Assembly: GCA_919902965.1 (NCBI GenBank)
Contig: CAKKSJ010000195.1
Coordinates: 1-10,140 of the forward strand
Origin: Burkholderiales bacterium
GTDB lineage: Bacteria > Pseudomonadota > Gammaproteobacteria > Burkholderiales > SG8-39
DNA: 10,140 nt
Reading direction: 5' to 3'
Below are positions 7,952 through 10,140 of this stretch, piece after piece; position 1 is the first letter of the stretch; each line of letters starts with the position of its first letter. A program made the translations under genes and the position numbers. A model generated the notes under the pieces. That model saw nothing but the letters and a program-made list of their open reading frames with translations, was not told the DNA's origin and did no database searches.

Positions 7952-7955
7952 CCTC
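7952..7955 (-). promoter_or_regulatory. Ribosome binding site supporting the TTG start of the nfn fusion
   Basis: GAGG on the minus strand ends seven bases before TTG 7944. No ATG or GTG lies between the TGA at 7968-7966 and this TTG in the frame, and the resulting N-terminus YKIVRREVF fits the family. Confidence 0.6.
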
Positions 7956-7965
7956 GTTGCCCTGT

Positions 7966-8103
7966 TCAAAGGGTTGGTTTGGTGAAGGAGATTGTTATCG
8001 CCGGAGATCGCTTTGAGTGCGCCTGTCCAATGCTGCGATTCGGCGCAATCCCGCTGCCGTCGCATGTTCCTGGCGCGGCGTTGCCGTCGGTCAACTCGGG
8101 CAT
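7966..8103 (-). CDS. Possible 45-residue leader ORF upstream of the nfn fusion
   Basis: An ATG at 8103 is preceded, eight bases away, by AGGAGG (8117-8112), the strongest ribosome site in the window. The frame gives 45 residues beginning MPELTDGNAAPGTCDGSG and ends in TGA (7968-7966), 21 bases before the TTG start of the fused oxidoreductase and in the same frame as it. I recognise no family. The peptide is hydrophilic, has one Cys (residue 14), no membrane segment, and codon use less GC-biased than its neighbours. It may be a translated leader that couples to nfn, a small unknown protein, or a chance frame after a good ribosome site. The frame extends upstream to 8172, but that part overlaps the predicted promoter. 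Confidence 0.35.
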   Translation of the reverse strand: MPELTDGNAAPGTCDGSGIAPNRSIGQAHSKRSPAITISFTKPTL

Positions 8104-8120
8104 CGTTGTGTCCTCCTGCA

Positions 8121-8144
8121 ACGATATTCGAAGCATAATATCGT
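8121..8144. promoter_or_regulatory. Perfect 8+8 palindrome over the predicted operon promoter
   Basis: Arms ACGATATT (8121-8128) and AATATCGT (8137-8144) are exact inverted repeats around an eight-base spacer. The element covers the predicted -10 region and transcription start of the operon and ends four bases before the AGGAGG ribosome site. That place suits a repressor operator, or an RNA hairpin if the start lies further upstream. I cannot assign a regulator. Confidence 0.45.
8132..8140 (-). promoter_or_regulatory. Predicted -10 region of the nfn-nifJ operon promoter
   Basis: The minus strand reads TATTATGCT here, offering overlapping hexamers TATTAT (8140-8135) and TATGCT (8137-8132). 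With TATGCT the start would be near 8125, putting the FNR-like box centred at 8165.5 at about -40.5. With TATTAT it would be near 8128 and the box at about -37.5. No good -35 hexamer is seen, as expected for a promoter activated by a protein bound near -41.5. Confidence 0.4.
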
Positions 8145-8158
8145 CAGCCGCATACGCA

Positions 8159-8172
8159 TTGACGTAGATCAA
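8159..8172. promoter_or_regulatory. FNR/ANR-like box upstream of the nfn-nifJ operon
   Basis: TTGACGTAGATCAA matches the FNR-family consensus TTGAT-N4-ATCAA in nine of ten defined positions. It lies about 215 bases upstream of the nfn start and 56 bases upstream of the leader ORF start, at the right distance from a -10-like sequence for class II activation on the minus strand. This implies induction when oxygen is low, consistent with PFOR and low-potential electron carriers. CRP-family relatives such as Dnr could use the same site. Confidence 0.65.
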
Positions 8173-8178
8173 ACGAGC

Positions 8179-8206
8179 AAGGCAGCGCTGCCGCCAGCGG
8201 CGCCTT
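8179..8206 (-). terminator. Hairpin after the malic enzyme gene, possible weak terminator
   Basis: On the minus strand, starting 10 bases past the malic enzyme stop, AAGGC (8206-8202) pairs with GCCTT (8183-8179). After a 2x2 internal loop, CGCT (8199-8196) pairs with AGCG (8189-8186) around a six-base loop. Only a TTT follows a few bases later, so termination may be weak and some readthrough into the operon is possible. Its far end is six bases from the FNR-like box. Confidence 0.45.
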
Positions 8207-8216
8207 GTGGCGAATG

Positions 8217-9857
8217 CTAGTAATTCGGATCGAACATCTGCGAGCGCACATCGGCGGCCACGTCATCAGGCTTGGGCTTGCCTGCGAGCCCGCTCTTGTA
8301 CGCGCATTCCGCGACAGCAGTGGCGATGTGTGCAGAAACTTCGCGTATGCGCGGCAGCGCGGGGTAGAGGCTCCCTTGGCCGAGATCGGCCTGCGTGACG
8401 AGCTGCGCCAGTGTCTGCGCTGCGACCATGAACATTTCGTCGGAAATGCGCCGCGAGCGACTTACCATCGCACCCAGGCCTACGCCCGGGAAAATATAGG
8501 AATTGTTGCCTTGGCGCGGCACAAAGGTATTGCCTTCGAATTTCACCGGGTCGAACGGGCTGCCGCAAGCGAACAGCGCCCGTCCCTTGGTCCAGCGGTA
8601 CGCTTCCTCCGCGGTACACTCGGCCTTGGAAGTCGGGTTGGACAGCGCGAACACGATCGGCTGTTTGTTGATGCGCGCCATTTCCTCCAGTACCGCCTGG
8701 GTAAAGGTACCGCCGACCGCCGCAACTCCCACGATCGCGGTCGGCTGGAGCGCTTTGATCGCGCCAAGAAAGTCCCCGACCGGCGCATGATCGTGGGCGT
8801 AGGGAAGTTTGTGCTCGGTGAGATCGGTGCGGCTCTTCACCACCAAGCCGCGCGAATCCACTGCCCAGCAGCGCTGGCGTGCAGCAGATTCGGTAAGTCC
8901 GTCGGCCATCATCGCTGTCACTACCAGATCGGCGATGCCGGTTGCGGCTTCGCCCGCACCCAGGAATAGTAGCTTTTGCTCGGTCAGTTTGCCCCCATTG
9001 ATGCGCAGCGCCGAGAAGATGCCCGCGAGCGCAACTGCGGCGGTGCCCTGGATATCGTCGTTGAAGGTGCAGATCCGGTCGCGGTATTTCTTCAGCAGTC
9101 GAAACGCGTTGTGGTTGGCAAAATCCTCGAACTGGACCATCACGCCGGGAAATACCTCGGTCGCGGCGGTGATGAACTCCTCCATCAGTTCGTCATAAGC
9201 GGCACCGACGAGGCGGCGCTGGCGCAGCCCTACATAGAATGGGTCTTCGAGCATCGCCGCATTGTTGCAGCCGACATCGAGCATGACCGGCAGGCACAGC
9301 TGCGGGTGCACGCCGGCGCATGCGGTGTAGAGCGACAATTTGCCCACTGGAATTCCCATGCCGTTGGCGCCCAGATCACCCAGGCCGAGTATGCGCTCGC
9401 CGTCAGTGACGACGATGATGCCGGCCCGGTACGGCCAGTTGCGCAGCAATTGGGCGATGCGACCGCGGTCGTTGGCGCCGATGAACAGGCCGCGCGGCCG
9501 CTGAAAGATGTGGCCGAATCTCTGGCAAGCCAGTCCAACCGTCGGGGTGTAGACCAGAGGCTGCATCTCGTCGATGTTTTCGCACAGCACGCGAAAGAAC
9601 AGCGATTCGTTGCGGTCGTGCAGCGCGTTGAGCGCCACGTATTTTTCCAGCGGATCAGTAAGAAGGCGGAGGCGCTCGAGCACGCGCTCGGCCTGTTCTT
9701 CCTGCGTGTGGATATGTGGAGGCAAAAAGCCGCGCAGGTTGTACTTGTCCCGCTCCGCTTCGCTAAAGCCCGTGCCTCGATTGAGAGCGGGATCGCGAAG
9801 TAGCGCGAGGCCGGAAGACGTCGCTGTGGACCCATTTGGATTTGTTTTTTCATACAT
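8217..9857 (-). CDS. Malic enzyme (malate to pyruvate, probably NADP-preferring)
   Basis: 546 residues, the long malic enzyme form (about 550-600 residues, as in eukaryotes and E. coli MaeA), cytoplasmic. It oxidatively decarboxylates L-malate to pyruvate, CO2 and NAD(P)H with Mg or Mn. Catalytic Y103 (YTPTVG) and K173 (GIPVGK) match the family acid and base; E244/D245 and D268 (FNDDIQG) are the metal ligands; the dinucleotide motif is GAGEAATG (300-307), then NPTS (407-410) and NNSY (451-454). Ser-Arg at 335-336 and K350 align by eye with the Ser-Lys and Lys that mark NADP-type animal enzymes, unlike the Lys-Tyr and Gln of NAD-type ME2, so NADP preference is inferred, not proven. ATG 9857 has AGGAG nine bases upstream. 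The product pyruvate is the substrate of the PFOR downstream, and FNR boxes lie upstream. A hairpin separates it from that operon, so it is probably its own unit. Confidence 0.96.
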   Translation of the reverse strand: MYEKTNPNGSTATSSGLALLRDPALNRGTGFSEAERDKYNLRGFLPPHIHTQEEQAERVLERLRLLTDPLEKYVALNALHDRNESLFFRVLCENIDEMQPLVYTPTVGLACQRFGHIFQRPRGLFIGANDRGRIAQLLRNWPYRAGIIVVTDGERILGLGDLGANGMGIPVGKLSLYTACAGVHPQLCLPVMLDVGCNNAAMLEDPFYVGLRQRRLVGAAYDELMEEFITAATEVFPGVMVQFEDFANHNAFRLLKKYRDRICTFNDDIQGTAAVALAGIFSALRINGGKLTEQKLLFLGAGEAATGIADLVVTAMMADGLTESAARQRCWAVDSRGLVVKSRTDLTEHKLPYAHDHAPVGDFLGAIKALQPTAIVGVAAVGGTFTQAVLEEMARINKQPIVFALSNPTSKAECTAEEAYRWTKGRALFACGSPFDPVKFEGNTFVPRQGNNSYIFPGVGLGAMVSRSRRISDEMFMVAAQTLAQLVTQADLGQGSLYPALPRIREVSAHIATAVAECAYKSGLAGKPKPDDVAADVRSQMFDPNY

Positions 9858-9967
9858 GATTTGCAGCTCCTGTGACTTGATAGATGTTGCGCTATTGCCA
9901 TCGACCGCGGCGCCGAGTATTTCGGCCGCGTTGATTTTCGTTATCGGTCCCGGCGTGGCTATATACG

Positions 9968-10000
9968 GCCGCGCTCCGTCGCTGATGGATGCAGCGCGGC
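9968..10000. repeat. Inverted repeat upstream of the malic enzyme gene
   Basis: Perfect 8-bp arms GCCGCGCT (9968-9975) and AGCGCGGC (9993-10000) flank a 17-base loop. It lies about 110-140 bases upstream of the malic enzyme start and, if the FNR boxes drive that gene, would be in the 5' untranslated leader. There is no T-run. A second small palindrome, CATGG-TTGC-CCATG, occurs at 10021-10034. Function unknown. Confidence 0.35.
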
Positions 10001-10058
10001 GCGGCGGCAGCCGAATTGAGCATGGTTGCCCATGATGTTTCAGTGCGCAGTCTTGCGT

Positions 10059-10072
10059 TTGATTTGGATCAA
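10059..10072. promoter_or_regulatory. Perfect FNR/ANR box, copy 1
   Basis: TTGATTTGGATCAA matches TTGAT-N4-ATCAA at all ten defined positions. It is about 200 bases upstream of the malic enzyme start. If it activates that gene, transcription would begin near 10024-10026, where only a CATCAT -10-like hexamer is seen. It can equally be the distal site of a plus-strand promoter reading out of the window. Confidence 0.75.
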
Positions 10073-10097
10073 CAAAGAAAGAATTTCAGCTTCAACA

Positions 10098-10111
10098 TTG
10101 ATTTGGATCAA
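10098..10111. promoter_or_regulatory. Perfect FNR/ANR box, copy 2
   Basis: TTGATTTGGATCAA again, centred at 10104.5. On the plus strand a TACTTT hexamer (10134-10139) follows after exactly 22 bases, the gap expected between an FNR site at -41.5 and a -10 element. That would put a start at about 10146, just outside the window, for a rightward gene. The hexamer matches TATAAT at only three positions, so this is tentative. Confidence 0.75.
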
Positions 10112-10140
10112 CAAAGAAAGGGACCCTGGAAGTTACTTTA

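Larger units (their letters stand above)
10059..10120 (+). repeat. 23-bp direct repeat carrying FNR boxes
   Basis: Two identical 23-bp units occupy 10059-10081 and 10098-10120, separated by 16 unrelated bases, a 39-base period. Each unit is a perfect FNR box followed on the plus strand by CAAAGAAAG. Identity beyond the protein-binding core points to recent duplication of the segment, or to a functional role of the A-rich flank. Confidence 0.9.

Noticed and set aside
9574..10035. 153-codon plus-strand frame running past the malic enzyme start towards the FNR boxes
   Set aside because: Most of it is antisense to malic enzyme; the part beyond 9857 crosses a palindromic upstream region and gives no family signature.
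1..10140. CRISPR arrays, insertion sequences, toxin-antitoxin or phage genes
   Set aside because: No regularly spaced repeat array, no transposase or terminal inverted repeats, and no such genes seen; the only direct repeat is the two-copy FNR unit.

Overview
The window reads as chromosomal DNA of a GC-rich proteobacterium, most likely a facultatively anaerobic betaproteobacterium. This rests on the bacterial-type tRNA-Val(GAC) end, the protein sequences and the FNR-type promoter sites; no species can be named from it. Every convincing protein gene lies on the minus strand. The long plus-strand reading frames are codon-bias shadows.

Layout, left to right: the 3' part of a tRNA-Val(GAC) gene on the plus strand (1-54); a 186-base gene-free stretch with one nested hairpin (55-240); a four-gene minus-strand operon (7944 down to 241); a regulatory region (about 7945-8216) with an FNR-like box, an 8+8 palindrome and a possible 45-codon leader ORF; a malic enzyme gene (9857 to 8217); and an upstream region with two identical perfect FNR boxes inside a 23-bp direct repeat (10059-10120).

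In transcription order the operon encodes a fused NfnA-NfnB-type NAD(P)H/ferredoxin oxidoreductase, a rubrerythrin-like diiron protein with N-terminal rubredoxin-like and CxxC/CC metal sites, a full-length pyruvate:ferredoxin/flavodoxin oxidoreductase (NifJ), and a dihydroorotate-dehydrogenase-like flavoprotein that lacks the usual catalytic Cys/Ser. Two junctions are 4-base ATGA stop/start overlaps (nfn/rubrerythrin and nifJ/DHODH-like), so the genes are probably translated together.

Inferred joint role: malic enzyme makes pyruvate and NAD(P)H from malate. PFOR oxidises pyruvate to acetyl-CoA and passes low-potential electrons to ferredoxin or flavodoxin. The Nfn fusion exchanges electrons between ferredoxin, NADH and NADPH. 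The rubrerythrin-like protein would remove peroxide or oxygen that threatens the iron-sulfur enzymes. The role of the DHODH-like protein is not known. FNR-type boxes upstream of the operon and of the malic enzyme fit anaerobic control. The least-explained parts are the DHODH-like protein, the leader ORF separated from nfn by a single in-frame TGA, the palindrome over the predicted operon promoter, and the tandem FNR repeat, whose spacing best fits a plus-strand gene just outside the window.
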